From AC-32 sp963772975 (GTDB taxonomy: Bacteria > Actinomycetota > Thermoleophilia > Gaiellales > Gaiellaceae): a stretch of 64,000 nucleotides of DNA. The notes under the pieces were generated by a model. The model was not told the DNA's origin, did no database searches, and saw nothing but the letters and a program-made list of their open reading frames with translations. Positions 41,652-50,775 of the stretch are shown piece after piece. Each line of letters opens with the position of its first letter. Within the stretch, counting starts at the first letter, position 1. The position numbers and the translations under genes are program-made. The DNA lies in assembly GCA_963772975.1 (NCBI GenBank), contig CAVYZH010000005.1, forward strand, positions 1 to 64,000, given 5' to 3'.

Positions 41652-44600
41652 CAGCCTCGGAGCTTCGGCCCCGCGCAGACGAGGTCGAGCGCGGGGCAGT
41701 CGCGGCAGACAAACTCGTCCGGCGTCGGTCGGAACTCGTTCGCCTGGATCCGCGCGATCGCCTCGGACAGCTCGGCCTCGAGCGCCGGAAGGTTGTCGAC
41801 CCGGTAGGTGTCGGTCACGACCGCGTCGGGACGCTCGAGGAAGTGGTAGACGACCTCGACCTCCTCCGCCCCGGCCCGGAAGCACGCAAGCGCGTAGACC
41901 AGGCGCTGCAGCCGGTAGTCGTGCTCGACGATCTCCTCCGGGGTGCCCTCGGCCAGCGTGTTGGTCTTGTAGTCGAGGACGAGCGCCTTCGGCCCGTCTC
42001 TGTGGAGCACGTCGATGCGGCCGTGGAGCAGGACGCCGTCGTGCTCGAACGCGAACGGCAGCTCGGCGGTCGCACCCTCGAGCGCGCCGATACGGGCACC
42101 CAGCTCCGACTCGCAGTACGAGGCGACGAAGGCACGGATCCGCTCGAGCTCCTCGTCGGTCACGGCCGGGTAGCGGCCGCGGACGAGCGCGGCGAGATCC
42201 TCGGGCACGGCAGGCGCCCCCAGGTCGACGCGCTCGAGCAGCGCGTGCACGGCGTCCCCGATCTCGGTGGCCGCGAGGCCCGTATGGCCGGGAACGGTCA
42301 CGGCGGCGTCGATGGGGCGCAAGCCGACCACCCGCTCTGCGAAGTAGCGGTACGAGCAGCGCTCGAAGAGCGAAAGCGCGCTGTACGAGAGCCGGCGCAC
42401 CCGGTGCAATGGCGGGGCGGGAACCTCGGCAAGCGGCGCGAGCTCAGGGGCGGCCGGCGCAGCAGCGCCGTTCTCGGCGATGGCAAAGAGCTCGAGCTGC
42501 TGTTCCTCCGCAGGCTCAGGCGCGACCTCCGGCTCCGCCGCGTAACGGTCGAGCCGCACCAGCACACGCGCGCCGTCGCGCTCGATCTCCAGCGGGCCGG
42601 CCGCGGCCTCCTCGAGCTCGCCCGCCTCCAGCCGTTCGAGCACCCAGCCGATCGGCGTGCCTGCGTCCGCCCCACGTTCGCCGATCGCGCCGGAGACGAT
42701 CAGCCGGTCGATCGCGCGCGTCATGGCGACGTAGTACAGCCGCCGTCGTTCGGCCTCTTCGGCATCCTGCTCAGCCGCCTTCACGCTCTCGTACTCGACC
42801 GTCGTCAGGCGCTTGCCGGTCTCGGGATCGGCGACTCGGAAGCCGAGCCGCCCGTCCGGGAGGCAGAGGATCTCGTCAGCGTCCGGCCGGGCTCGGTCGC
42901 GGCCCGCGTCTGCCACGACGACAACCTTGAACTCGAGCCCCTTGGCGGAGTGGATCGTCAGCAGGCGGATCACGTCCGTGCCCTCCTCCTCGGCGACCGC
43001 CTCGAGCTCGGAGGCGCCGACCGCGTCCTGCTCGGCGACGAAGCGGACGAAGCCCTGCACGTCGGGCCCGCGCAGCTCCTCGTAGGAGCGCGCCATCCGG
43101 GCGAGCTTGCGCAGGTTCGCGTAGCGCCGGCGGCCGTCCCACTGCGCGAGCACGGCGAGGTCGTAGTCGTGCTCGGCGACGATGCGCTCGCAGAGCCGCT
43201 CGAGCGAGAGCGACGGCGCCAGCGCCGCAAGCCGGTCGAAGCGCTGCTTGAACGCCTGGAAGAGCCGCGCGTCCTTCTCGCTGACTTCCTTTGGCACGCC
43301 CTTCTCCAGCCCGGCGAACAGCGGCCGCTTCGGCGCGGCTCGCCGAAGCAGCACGAGCCCGTCGTTGGAGACGCCGACAAACGGCGACGCGAGCACGCCG
43401 AGGAGCGCCTCGTCGTCGTAGCGGTTGTGGAGCAGCCGCAGGTAGTTGAGGAGGTCGACCACCTGCTGCTGGTGGTAGTAGTCGCGGCCGGTCGCGCGGA
43501 AGGTCGGCAGGCCGAGGGCGCGCAGCTCCTCCTCGTACATCCGCGCGTCGGTGCCGGCGGCGAAGAGCAGCACGATCTCGCCCGGGGTCGCCTCGCCGGC
43601 GTCGACGAGGTCACGCACGCGCGACGCGATGTGCCGCGCCTCGGCCTTGCGCCAGTGCACGCCGGTCTCGCCGTAGCTGTCCTTGTCGGTCACGAGCAGC
43701 TCGACCGCCGGCCCGAACGCGGGATCCGGGAACCGGCCCGCCGCCTCGAGCGGCTGGAACGAGTCGCCGAAGTCGGCGGCGAAGAGGTGGTTGATCACGT
43801 CGAGCACCTCGGGACGCGAGCGGTAGTTCTGGGTCAGGGCGAGCACGCCGCCGACCTGCTCGCGCCGCTCGCGGAAGACCTCGACGTCCGCATGCCGGAA
43901 GCGGTAGATCGACTGGAACTCGTCGCCGACGAAGAAGACCTCGGCGTCCTCATGCGCGAGCAGGTCGACCAGCTCGCACTGCAGCCGGTTCGTGTCTTGA
44001 AACTCGTCGACCATGATCGAGCGGAAGCGCCAGCTCTCGCGCTCGCGGATCTCGGGGTTGTCGCGCAGCAGCTCCCGCGCCAGCAGCTGCAGGTCTTCGA
44101 AGTCGAGTGCCGACTCGCGGTCCTTCGCCTCGCGGTAGGCCCGGTCGTAGGCCAGCAGGAGCTCCTGCAGCTGCTCGCGGTCGCGGGCGGCGAGCGCCTC
44201 GAGCGCGGCCTGCTCGACCGCTGCACGGGGCTCGTCGAGCTCGGCCGAGCGAAGATCGGAGAGATCCAGCAGCTCCTCAGGCCCCTCGGCCGAGTCGAGG
44301 TAGCGCAGCGCCGCATCGTCGTCGGCCGCGGCGACCCGCAACTCCGCCAGCCGCTCCTCGAGCTGCGGCTGCACGGACACTTCGATCCGCAGCTCGAGCC
44401 CGGACGAGCGCAGCGTCTCGTGCACGCCGGTCAGCATCCGCCGCAACCGACGGCCGCCGTACGACGCGAGCAGCTGCAGCCGCGCCTCGTCCTCGCCGCA
44501 GAACTCCTCGAGCGCCGCGCGGAAGGCCTCGCCGCGCAGCACGCGCCCCTGGCTGTCGTCGACCACGCGGAAGCGCGGGTCGATTCCAGCCGCGAACGGA

Positions 44601-44917
44601 TGCGCCTTCAGCAGACGGTGGCAGAAGCCGTGGATGGTCGAGATCCAGGCGGCGTCGAGATCGCGCACCAGGTCGTGGCGGCCGAGCTCCAGCAGCCGCT
44701 TGCGGATCCGCCCGCGCAGCTCGCCGGCGGCGCGCTCGGTGTAGGTGATCACGAGGATCGAGTCGACGTCCACGCCGCGCTCGCAGACCGCCCGGCAGAA
44801 GCGCTCGACGATCACGGTCGTCTTGCCGGTGCCGGCGCCCGCCGAGACGAAGACGACGCCCTGCTCCTCGATCGCCCTCAACTGCTCCTGGTTGGGCGAT
44901 GTCTCCACGACGGTCAC
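41651..44917 (-). CDS. addA: UvrD/AddA-type helicase with C-terminal RecB-like nuclease
   Basis: This SF1 helicase of about 1088 aa has Walker A SAGAGTGKTTVIVERF, motif II MVDEFQDTNRLQ, motif V LTIHSAKGLEFKVVVVADAG, motif VI YYVAMTRAIDRLIVSG and a C-terminal PD-(D/E)XK nuclease (GRIDVLHRDG then LVLDYKTNTLAEG). GTG 44917 overlaps the stop of the upstream AddB-like gene by 4 bp and is preferred to the ATG at 44953. Together the two form a double-strand-break end-resection complex of the AddAB/AdnAB kind, which feeds RecA. Confidence 0.9.
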   Translation of the reverse strand: MTVVETSPNQEQLRAIEEQGVVFVSAGAGTGKTTVIVERFCRAVCERGVDVDSILVITYTERAAGELRGRIRKRLLELGRHDLVRDLDAAWISTIHGFCHRLLKAHPFAAGIDPRFRVVDDSQGRVLRGEAFRAALEEFCGEDEARLQLLASYGGRRLRRMLTGVHETLRSSGLELRIEVSVQPQLEERLAELRVAAADDDAALRYLDSAEGPEELLDLSDLRSAELDEPRAAVEQAALEALAARDREQLQELLLAYDRAYREAKDRESALDFEDLQLLARELLRDNPEIRERESWRFRSIMVDEFQDTNRLQCELVDLLAHEDAEVFFVGDEFQSIYRFRHADVEVFRERREQVGGVLALTQNYRSRPEVLDVINHLFAADFGDSFQPLEAAGRFPDPAFGPAVELLVTDKDSYGETGVHWRKAEARHIASRVRDLVDAGEATPGEIVLLFAAGTDARMYEEELRALGLPTFRATGRDYYHQQQVVDLLNYLRLLHNRYDDEALLGVLASPFVGVSNDGLVLLRRAAPKRPLFAGLEKGVPKEVSEKDARLFQAFKQRFDRLAALAPSLSLERLCERIVAEHDYDLAVLAQWDGRRRYANLRKLARMARSYEELRGPDVQGFVRFVAEQDAVGASELEAVAEEEGTDVIRLLTIHSAKGLEFKVVVVADAGRDRARPDADEILCLPDGRLGFRVADPETGKRLTTVEYESVKAAEQDAEEAERRRLYYVAMTRAIDRLIVSGAIGERGADAGTPIGWVLERLEAGELEEAAAGPLEIERDGARVLVRLDRYAAEPEVAPEPAEEQQLELFAIAENGAAAPAAPELAPLAEVPAPPLHRVRRLSYSALSLFERCSYRYFAERVVGLRPIDAAVTVPGHTGLAATEIGDAVHALLERVDLGAPAVPEDLAALVRGRYPAVTDEELERIRAFVASYCESELGARIGALEGATAELPFAFEHDGVLLHGRIDVLHRDGPKALVLDYKTNTLAEGTPEEIVEHDYRLQRLVYALACFRAGAEEVEVVYHFLERPDAVVTDTYRVDNLPALEAELSEAIARIQANEFRPTPDEFVCRDCPALDLVCAGPKLRG

Positions 44918-47838
44918 GACCGCTTCACCCGGCACATCGGCCAGAGCTCGCACCAGGTCGGGCAGGAGCCGCCGCGCGGGTCGTGCCGCACGTCGCCCTC
45001 GCGGATGCGCGCGACGACGCCCTGGGCGTGCTCCTTCGCGCGCTCGATCCCGCCCCAGAACTGCTCCTCGTCCACGTAGTCGTTCTGCATGAACCCCTGC
45101 AGGCCGTCCTCACGCGCCTCCTCGCGCAGCAGCCCGCGGGCGCGCGCGTCGCCGGCCAGCGTGCGGTAGACGCCGCCGAGCGGCTCCATCCCGACCAGGT
45201 CGCGCAGCACGAGCATGTAGAGCGGGATCTGCAGGTGCAGCTCGCGGTCGATCTCACGGGCCGTCGGCGCGCGGCCGGACTTGTAGTCGACGACGATCCC
45301 CCGGGCGCCGAACGGGTCGCGGTCGATCCGGTCGATCTTGCCCGTGACCGCGAAGCCGTCGAGCTCGAGCCCGCGCTGCAGCTCGGGCGCGGAGCGCTCG
45401 GAGCCGAATGAGACCTCGAAGCGGCTCGGCACGAGCGGCGACTCGGACTCCGCTTCCCGGCGGATCAGCTTCTCGAGGTCGCGCGCGAGGCCCTGCTCGA
45501 GCTCGTTGCGCTCCAGCTCGGGCAGGTCGAAGCGCACGTGGGCGACGAGCGCGTCGGCGAGGCATTCGCGCAGGAAGAGGAGCGCGTCCTCGAGTGTCTC
45601 GGGCTGCACGCGGTCGACCCCGGTTCGCTTGGGCAGGCCCTTGAAGAACGTGAACAGCGCCTGATGGACGATCGTGCCCTTCAGGCGGGCGTCGACCTCG
45701 ACGTCGATGCTCTTCGGCTGCAGGACCCGGTCGACGAACCACATCGAGGAGCAGCCCGTGAACCGCTCGAGCTCGGTGACGGCGAACGTGGACTTGTCCC
45801 GCAGCTGCTCTAGCACGGCGGGGTGCGTGAGCCGCGTGGGGCGGTCGAAGGCGGCAAGCGCGCGGTCGAGCCGCCGCTCCCAGCCGTTCGCGCGCGCGAG
45901 CGACCTCGCTGCAGGACGGTCGGCAGGCGCGAGCGAAGCCAGCGCGCGTAGGCGCTCGCGCTCGCTCGGGGCGGCCTCGAGCGGCCAGGTCAGCGCGGCA
46001 AGCGGGCGACGGCGCGTCCAGCGCTCGACCTCGTCGGGCGCGAACAGGCCGCGCGTCTCGTCCCAGAACGGGCTCGGCTCGCGCGGGGCGCCGTCGTCGC
46101 TCGCGGCCTCGCGGACGAGGCAGAGCCGCCGCGTCGGCCGCGTGCAGGCCGTGTAGAAGAGGTAGCGGTCACGCGAGACCGGGTCGGTGCGCAGCAGGCG
46201 GCCCACACGCGAGGAGCGCTCGAGCTCGGCCTTCTGCTCCTCGTCGAGGAACGGCGAGCCCTGCGAGCGGCGCGGCAGGCGGCCCTCGTCCAGACCGACC
46301 ACGAAGACGACCTCGAAGCGGCGGGTGCGCGCGCGCAGCAGGTCGAGCACCGCCACGCGGCCGGCCTCGCCGGCCCCGGCGAGTCGCACGGACGCGTCGG
46401 CGAGCAGCGAGACCACCTCCTCTCGCGTGACCGCGCCGCCGAGGTCGCGCCAGCCTTCGAGTTCGGCGACGAGCTTCGAGGCGGCTTCGTGCGTGCGCAG
46501 GTCGAACCGAGCGGCGTCGTGCGTCGGCGGCGCGTCGAGCCGGTGGGCCGCGCTCACCATTGCGCGGGCGAGTTCGCGAATCGCGTCCAGCGGGTCGGCC
46601 GCGTTGCGGACGGCGTCGAGGTGCGGCAGCGGCTGCCCGCGAAGCTTGGCGATCTCCTCCTCGACCCGCTCCGGCTCGGTCACGCCGCGGCCGCGCAGCC
46701 GGCCCTCCAGGAAGTCGACGTGGTGGCGCGAGAGCCCCGAGTACGGCGAGCGGAGGAACGCGAACAGGTCGCGCCGCCTGCCGTCGAGCCAGGCGTAGCG
46801 CAGCAGCGAGAGCAGCGCCTGCCCGAATGGGGTCTGGCCGAGCCGCACCCGCCCTTCGAGCGCGTACGGGACGCCGAGGGTCGAGAAGGACGTGTCGAGG
46901 GGGGCCCGCCAGCGGTCGAGCGACGGGCAGACGATCGCGATCTCGTCCGCCGCGGTGCCGTCCCGCAGCAGCGCGAGGATCTCGTCCGCAACCAGCTCGA
47001 GCGTGCCGCGGATGCCGGCCCCCTCGAGAAAACGCAGAGAGCCGTCCAACTCAGGCCCCGGCGCCGGCTCCGCGCGGAAGAGCGCGCGCTCCAGGTGGGC
47101 GAGCACCGGCGAGCGCGCCTCGCCGCTCGGCGGCAGCTCCTCGATCCGCCCATCCGCCAGGCGCGTGAGGTCGTCGGCGGTGCGCGTGAGCGAGGCAAAG
47201 GCGTCGCGGCCCGGCTCGTACGGCAGCGAGACCGTCACCTCGGCCCGTGCTGCGAGCGCCTCGAGCAGCGCCCACTCCGCGCCGGTTAGATCCTCGAAGC
47301 CATACGCGAACACCGGCCGCGGCTGCCAGGCGCCCAGGTCGCCGGCGGCGCGCTCGGCGGCGTGGCGGCGCTCGAGCTCGCGGTCCCAGAGACCAATCCG
47401 GTCGAGCTCCTCGCGGTACGCGCCATAGAGCTGCGCAAGCTCGCCCTCCAGCTCACCCGGCTCGAGCAGCGCGGACTCGAGCTCGGCCACGGTCGAGCCG
47501 AGCGAGTCGGCGAAGCCGGCAAAGCGCGCCGAGCGGCCCTCGGCACCGCTCGCGATGCGCCGCAAGAGCAGCGTCCGCTGCGCCGGAGTTATCACCGGCC
47601 GGTGGGCGCCGTTGCCCCGCGCGATGCGCTCGAAGAGATCGTCGAAGGTGCCGATCGAGCCGCCCACGAGCGCGCCCGCGCGGGTCAGCAGCTCGCGCTC
47701 GGCCCGGTCGACGTCCGGCCGGTTCGGCACGATCAAGATCGGATCGGAGTCGAGCGCGGCGAGGTAGCGCTCGAGCTGGAGCGCGACTTTCCCCGCGTTC
47801 GCAGGGCCTGCGAGCAGGCTCAGCGGCACCCGGCCCAT
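44914..47838 (-). CDS. addB: AddB/RexB-like helicase-nuclease subunit
   Basis: This 974-aa protein begins with a degenerate Walker A (LLAGPANAGKVALQLER; K kept but the following S/T is Val). It has VVGLDEGRLPRRSQGSPFLD and a C-terminal PD-(D/E)XK nuclease (GKIDRIDRD, GIVVDYKSGRAPT). A cysteine near residue 695 (CSSMWFVDRVLQ) plus the C-terminal CPTWCELWPMC match the iron-sulfur staple of AddB nucleases. It is probably a non-translocating partner of the AddA-like subunit. Confidence 0.87.
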   Translation of the reverse strand: MGRVPLSLLAGPANAGKVALQLERYLAALDSDPILIVPNRPDVDRAERELLTRAGALVGGSIGTFDDLFERIARGNGAHRPVITPAQRTLLLRRIASGAEGRSARFAGFADSLGSTVAELESALLEPGELEGELAQLYGAYREELDRIGLWDRELERRHAAERAAGDLGAWQPRPVFAYGFEDLTGAEWALLEALAARAEVTVSLPYEPGRDAFASLTRTADDLTRLADGRIEELPPSGEARSPVLAHLERALFRAEPAPGPELDGSLRFLEGAGIRGTLELVADEILALLRDGTAADEIAIVCPSLDRWRAPLDTSFSTLGVPYALEGRVRLGQTPFGQALLSLLRYAWLDGRRRDLFAFLRSPYSGLSRHHVDFLEGRLRGRGVTEPERVEEEIAKLRGQPLPHLDAVRNAADPLDAIRELARAMVSAAHRLDAPPTHDAARFDLRTHEAASKLVAELEGWRDLGGAVTREEVVSLLADASVRLAGAGEAGRVAVLDLLRARTRRFEVVFVVGLDEGRLPRRSQGSPFLDEEQKAELERSSRVGRLLRTDPVSRDRYLFYTACTRPTRRLCLVREAASDDGAPREPSPFWDETRGLFAPDEVERWTRRRPLAALTWPLEAAPSERERLRALASLAPADRPAARSLARANGWERRLDRALAAFDRPTRLTHPAVLEQLRDKSTFAVTELERFTGCSSMWFVDRVLQPKSIDVEVDARLKGTIVHQALFTFFKGLPKRTGVDRVQPETLEDALLFLRECLADALVAHVRFDLPELERNELEQGLARDLEKLIRREAESESPLVPSRFEVSFGSERSAPELQRGLELDGFAVTGKIDRIDRDPFGARGIVVDYKSGRAPTAREIDRELHLQIPLYMLVLRDLVGMEPLGGVYRTLAGDARARGLLREEAREDGLQGFMQNDYVDEEQFWGGIERAKEHAQGVVARIREGDVRHDPRGGSCPTWCELWPMCRVKRS

Positions 47839-47880
47839 CCTAGTGTCGCGAGGGGACGGTTCCGAAGCCCCGGAAAGACG

Positions 47881-47902
47881 AAGGGCGGGTGTCCCCGCCC
47901 TT
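47881..47902. terminator. intrinsic terminator between addB and a 64-aa gene
   Basis: AAGGGCGGG-TGTC-CCCGCCCTT, just past the stop of the minus-strand 64-aa gene. Confidence 0.65.
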
Positions 47903-47908
47903 CAGGCC

Positions 47909-48103
47909 CTACGACGCCGACTTCGGCCGGCGGCCGCGTCGCGCGACCGCCCGCCCGCCGAGCCGTTCGGCCTCGGCGTCGGTGAGGTCGAGCTCGCGGA
48001 CGCCCTTGCGCGCGTCCGCAAAGGTGATGCGCACAGTCGCGCCCTTACCGTCCTGAATCTCCGCCCCGGACTGGTCACTCACGCGAATGGTTTTACGTGC
48101 CAA
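47909..48103 (-). CDS. small basic protein with Lsr2-like strand motif
   Basis: This 64-aa protein has an N-terminal beta segment (TIRVSDQSGAEIQDGKGATV), VRITFADARKGVRELDLTDA and a basic tail (RAVARRGRRPKSAS). The ELDLTDAEAERL stretch recalls the dimerisation domain of Lsr2 (EIDL...A..L), and the tail could bind DNA. The resemblance is short. It stands alone with its own terminator and may be abundant. A nucleoid-associated or RNA-binding role is a guess. Confidence 0.65.
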   Translation of the reverse strand: MARKTIRVSDQSGAEIQDGKGATVRITFADARKGVRELDLTDAEAERLGGRAVARRGRRPKSAS

Positions 48104-48197
48104 TTGTCATCCTCCGTTGTCGCCGGGATTTCGTTCAGCCTAACGAAGTTGCGCCGACAATCTCAAGCAAGAAATGCGGGGCGATAGAGTTGGGCGA

Positions 48198-49268
48198 ATG
48201 GCGGAAACGACGATCGTCGTCCTCGAGGGCGACCAAACCGGGCAGGAACTGCTGGAGGAGGCGCTGCGCGTGCTCGCGCCCGAGGTGATCGGCCTCGAGG
48301 TCGAGCTGCCGCGCTACGACCTGTCGCTCGAGTCACGCCGCGCAACGGACAACGCGATCGTGCACGAGGCGGCCGCGGCCGTGCGCCAGGCCGGGCTCGG
48401 CCTCAAGGGCGCGACAATCACGCCCGAGAACGCGGATGACGTCGGCTCGCCGAACCGGATCCTGCGCGAGGAGATCGGCGGCCGCGTGATCGTCCGCACC
48501 GGCCGGCGCATCCCCGGGGTCGTCCCGTTCGGCGGCGTGCACGCGCCGATCTCGGTCGTGCGCATGGCCGTCGGAGATGCCTACGGCGCGAAGGAGTGGC
48601 GCGAAGGCGAGGGCGAGGACGAGGTGGCCTTCCGCACCGAGCGGATCGAGCGGCGCATCTGCCACTCGGTCGCGGAGTTCGCCTTCCGGCTGGCCGAGGA
48701 CACCGGCGCGAAGGTCTTCGGCGGGCCGAAGTACACGGTCAGCCCGGTCTATGAAGGGATGCTGAAGGAGGAGATGGACGCGGCGGCCACGCGGCACCCG
48801 GACGTGCCGTACGAGCCGCAGCTGATCGACGCGACCTTCGCGCTCCTGATCGCGTCCAGCGGCGACCCGCTCGTGATCCCGGCGCTGAACCGCGACGGCG
48901 ACATCCTCTCCGACCTGGTGCTGCCGCTGTTCGGGTCGATCGCGGGCTCGGAGTCGCTGCTCGTCGGCTTTGGCGACGACTACGTGCCGACGGTCGTGCT
49001 CGCGGAGGCGGCGCACGGCACGGCCCCCTCGCTGCAGGGCAAGAACGTGGCGAACCCGATGGCGATGATCCTCGCCGCCGCGGCTGCGCTCGGCTACGCA
49101 GGCGAGCCAGCGGCGCAGGCGTCACGCGCGATCCGCGAGGCCTGCCTTGAGGCGGTCGCCGCCGGTGTGCGCACCGCAGACCTCGGTGGCGACGCGGGGA
49201 CGAGCGAGTTCACCGATGAGGTGATCCGCCGCACGCAGCAGAAGCTCGAGGTCTGGTCGTCGCTCTAG
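48198..49268 (+). CDS. isocitrate/isopropylmalate dehydrogenase family protein
   Basis: This 356-aa beta-decarboxylating dehydrogenase has EGDQTGQELLEEALRVLAPE at the start, IVRTGRRIPGVVPFGGVHAP, the dinucleotide-binding region EAAHGTAPSLQGKNVANPMA and the metal-binding acidic residues in LNRDGDILSDLVLPLFG. The family includes NAD-isocitrate, isopropylmalate and homoisocitrate dehydrogenases. Isocitrate is likeliest, but the specificity residues are not decisive. ATG 48198 (MAETTIVVLEGDQ) is chosen. Its stop overlaps the convergent HD-GYP gene. Confidence 0.87.
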   Translation: MAETTIVVLEGDQTGQELLEEALRVLAPEVIGLEVELPRYDLSLESRRATDNAIVHEAAAAVRQAGLGLKGATITPENADDVGSPNRILREEIGGRVIVRTGRRIPGVVPFGGVHAPISVVRMAVGDAYGAKEWREGEGEDEVAFRTERIERRICHSVAEFAFRLAEDTGAKVFGGPKYTVSPVYEGMLKEEMDAAATRHPDVPYEPQLIDATFALLIASSGDPLVIPALNRDGDILSDLVLPLFGSIAGSESLLVGFGDDYVPTVVLAEAAHGTAPSLQGKNVANPMAMILAAAAALGYAGEPAAQASRAIREACLEAVAAGVRTADLGGDAGTSEFTDEVIRRTQQKLEVWSSL

Positions 49269-49837
49269 GAAGCGGCCGCGACGGGTAGCTCGGCCTCGCC
49301 GAACACTTCCAGGAAGGCGCACGCGATCTTCGGGTCGAACTGCGTCCCGGCACAGCGCTCGACCTCGGCCAGCGCCTCCTCGCGTGAGAGCGCCCGCCGG
49401 TAGGGCCGGTCGCTCGTCATCGCGTCGAACGCGTCCGCGACGGCGAGCAGGCGCGCCTCGACGGGGATCTCCTCACCGGCCTTGCCCGAGGGGTAGCCGC
49501 TCCCGTCCCAGCGCTCGTGGTGGTAGAGCACGTACGGGATCGCCTCGCGCAGGGTGACCATCCGCAGCAGGATCCGCGCGCCGATCGTCGGGTGCTGGCG
49601 GATCTCGTCGAGCTCCTCCGGCTCGAGCCGGCCTTCCTTGCGCAGCACCTCGTCGGAGACGGCGAGCTTCCCGATGTCGTGCAACGGACCGCCGATGCGG
49701 AGCGTTGCGAGCTGCTCGGGGCTCCACCCGAGACGGCGGGCGACCTCCTCGGCCAGCGCGGTCACGCGCGCGGAGTGCCCCTCCGTGTACGAGTCACGGG
49801 CCTCGATCGCACTGGTCAGCATCGACAGCATCGCCAC
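49265..49837 (-). CDS. HD-GYP domain protein (cyclic di-GMP phosphodiesterase type), stand-alone domain
   Basis: This 190-aa protein is little more than the HD-GYP domain: AIEARDSYTEGHSARVTALA, LRIGGPLHDIGKLAVSDEVL (the HD pair), VLYHHERWDGSGYPSGKAGE (the GYP loop) and VADAFDAMTSDRPYRRALS. All metal ligands appear present. Most relatives carry an N-terminal sensor, and an in-frame stop lies just upstream here, so it is either a minimal enzyme or a truncated form. Confidence 0.85.
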   Translation of the reverse strand: MAMLSMLTSAIEARDSYTEGHSARVTALAEEVARRLGWSPEQLATLRIGGPLHDIGKLAVSDEVLRKEGRLEPEELDEIRQHPTIGARILLRMVTLREAIPYVLYHHERWDGSGYPSGKAGEEIPVEARLLAVADAFDAMTSDRPYRRALSREEALAEVERCAGTQFDPKIACAFLEVFGEAELPVAAAS

Positions 49838-49879
49838 GAAGCGGAAGCTTCAATGCCGAGCTGCAGATCCCTCTTTCGG

Positions 49880-50722
49880 CTAACCCGGTGGAAGCCTCCA
49901 GATTCCGGTGACTGGGGTTGCGCGCGCGGACCGGCCGAGAAGCGGCAGACCGAAGCCTTGCTCGATCGTGCGCAGCAGGCCGTAGTGGCTCGTCACGCCC
50001 GTTGAGTACGACTGGGCTCGCACGAGTGAGCCGAGTGCGAGCGCTGGCACGCCCGGGTCGGCAGTGTCGGACTCGTCGAACACGACGAAGATCGCCGTGC
50101 CGGGAAGGTTCAACAGCGGCGGCAGGAAACGCTTTAGCCACGCGTCTCCCGTTGCGACCGAGCAGTCGTGCATGTCGTGGCAGAGATCCGGGACGACGAG
50201 CGCAAAGTTGGGCAGGCGGCCGGCCACCCGGTCGCGCGTGAGCTGTGCCAGCGGCACGATCCGGCGTAGGCGTGCCGGCCGTGCGAGGACGCGCCGGAAG
50301 TAGAGGAACGGCACGTGCTTCTTCGAGTAGCGGCCGCGCGAGGGCCCCGTCCACCCACTGCGCGGCAGGCCCTCGGCGTATGCCTTCCAGGTCAGTTTTC
50401 TGGCCTCGAGCGTGTCTGCGATGCTGCGGCCGCCGACCGTGCAACTCGTGCAGTCGCTCGAGATCCCGTGAGTGGAGCCGGAGACCAGCGCGAGGTAGTT
50501 CGGCAGGCTCGGGTGCGTAACGCCGCGGTACGCATTGAGGACCGCGCCTCTCCGCGCGAACGCGTTGAAGGCCGGCGCGTCGGAGTTGCCGAGAACCTTC
50601 CCGCGCTCCTTGTTCTCCAGCACGACCACGACGACGTGGTCGAAGGCGGGCACCTCGGGCGGCGCCGACGCGCCGGTCGAGCAGACCACGGCCGCGACGA
50701 GCAGCACGAACGACCACCTCAC
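49880..50722 (-). CDS. secreted phosphoesterase (PF04185-type, acid phosphatase/phospholipase C-like)
   Basis: This 280-aa protein has a Sec signal peptide (RWSFVLLVAAVVCSTGA) and the phosphoesterase core: FDHVVVVVLENKERGKV (metal-binding Glu/Asn), GVTHPSLPNYLALVSGSTHG (nucleophile region), ALVVPDLCHDMHDCS and IFVVFDESDTADPG. It should hydrolyse phosphate esters outside the cell. The GTG at 50722 overlaps the stop of an 18-codon reading frame that itself overlaps the upstream acetyltransferase stop. Confidence 0.85.
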   Translation of the reverse strand: MRWSFVLLVAAVVCSTGASAPPEVPAFDHVVVVVLENKERGKVLGNSDAPAFNAFARRGAVLNAYRGVTHPSLPNYLALVSGSTHGISSDCTSCTVGGRSIADTLEARKLTWKAYAEGLPRSGWTGPSRGRYSKKHVPFLYFRRVLARPARLRRIVPLAQLTRDRVAGRLPNFALVVPDLCHDMHDCSVATGDAWLKRFLPPLLNLPGTAIFVVFDESDTADPGVPALALGSLVRAQSYSTGVTSHYGLLRTIEQGFGLPLLGRSARATPVTGIWRLPPG

Positions 50723-50775
50723 GGGGACTCCACCAGCCGCTTGCGCCAGAAGTGGAAGCCGACGAGGCCGCTCAC
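50719..50775 (-). CDS. possible 18-aa translationally coupled peptide
   Basis: A GTG-started frame encodes VSGLVGFHFWRKRLVESP. It overlaps the acetyltransferase stop by GTGA on one side and the phosphoesterase start by GTGA on the other. It may be a coupling bridge for ribosomes, the remnant of a gene tail, or chance. Confidence 0.2.
   Translation of the reverse strand: MSGLVGFHFWRKRLVESP

Noticed and set aside
41843..45079. A plus-strand frame of more than 1000 codons opposite addA.
   Set aside because: Antisense shadow of a GC-rich gene: no domain motifs, while the minus frame has all helicase and nuclease motifs.
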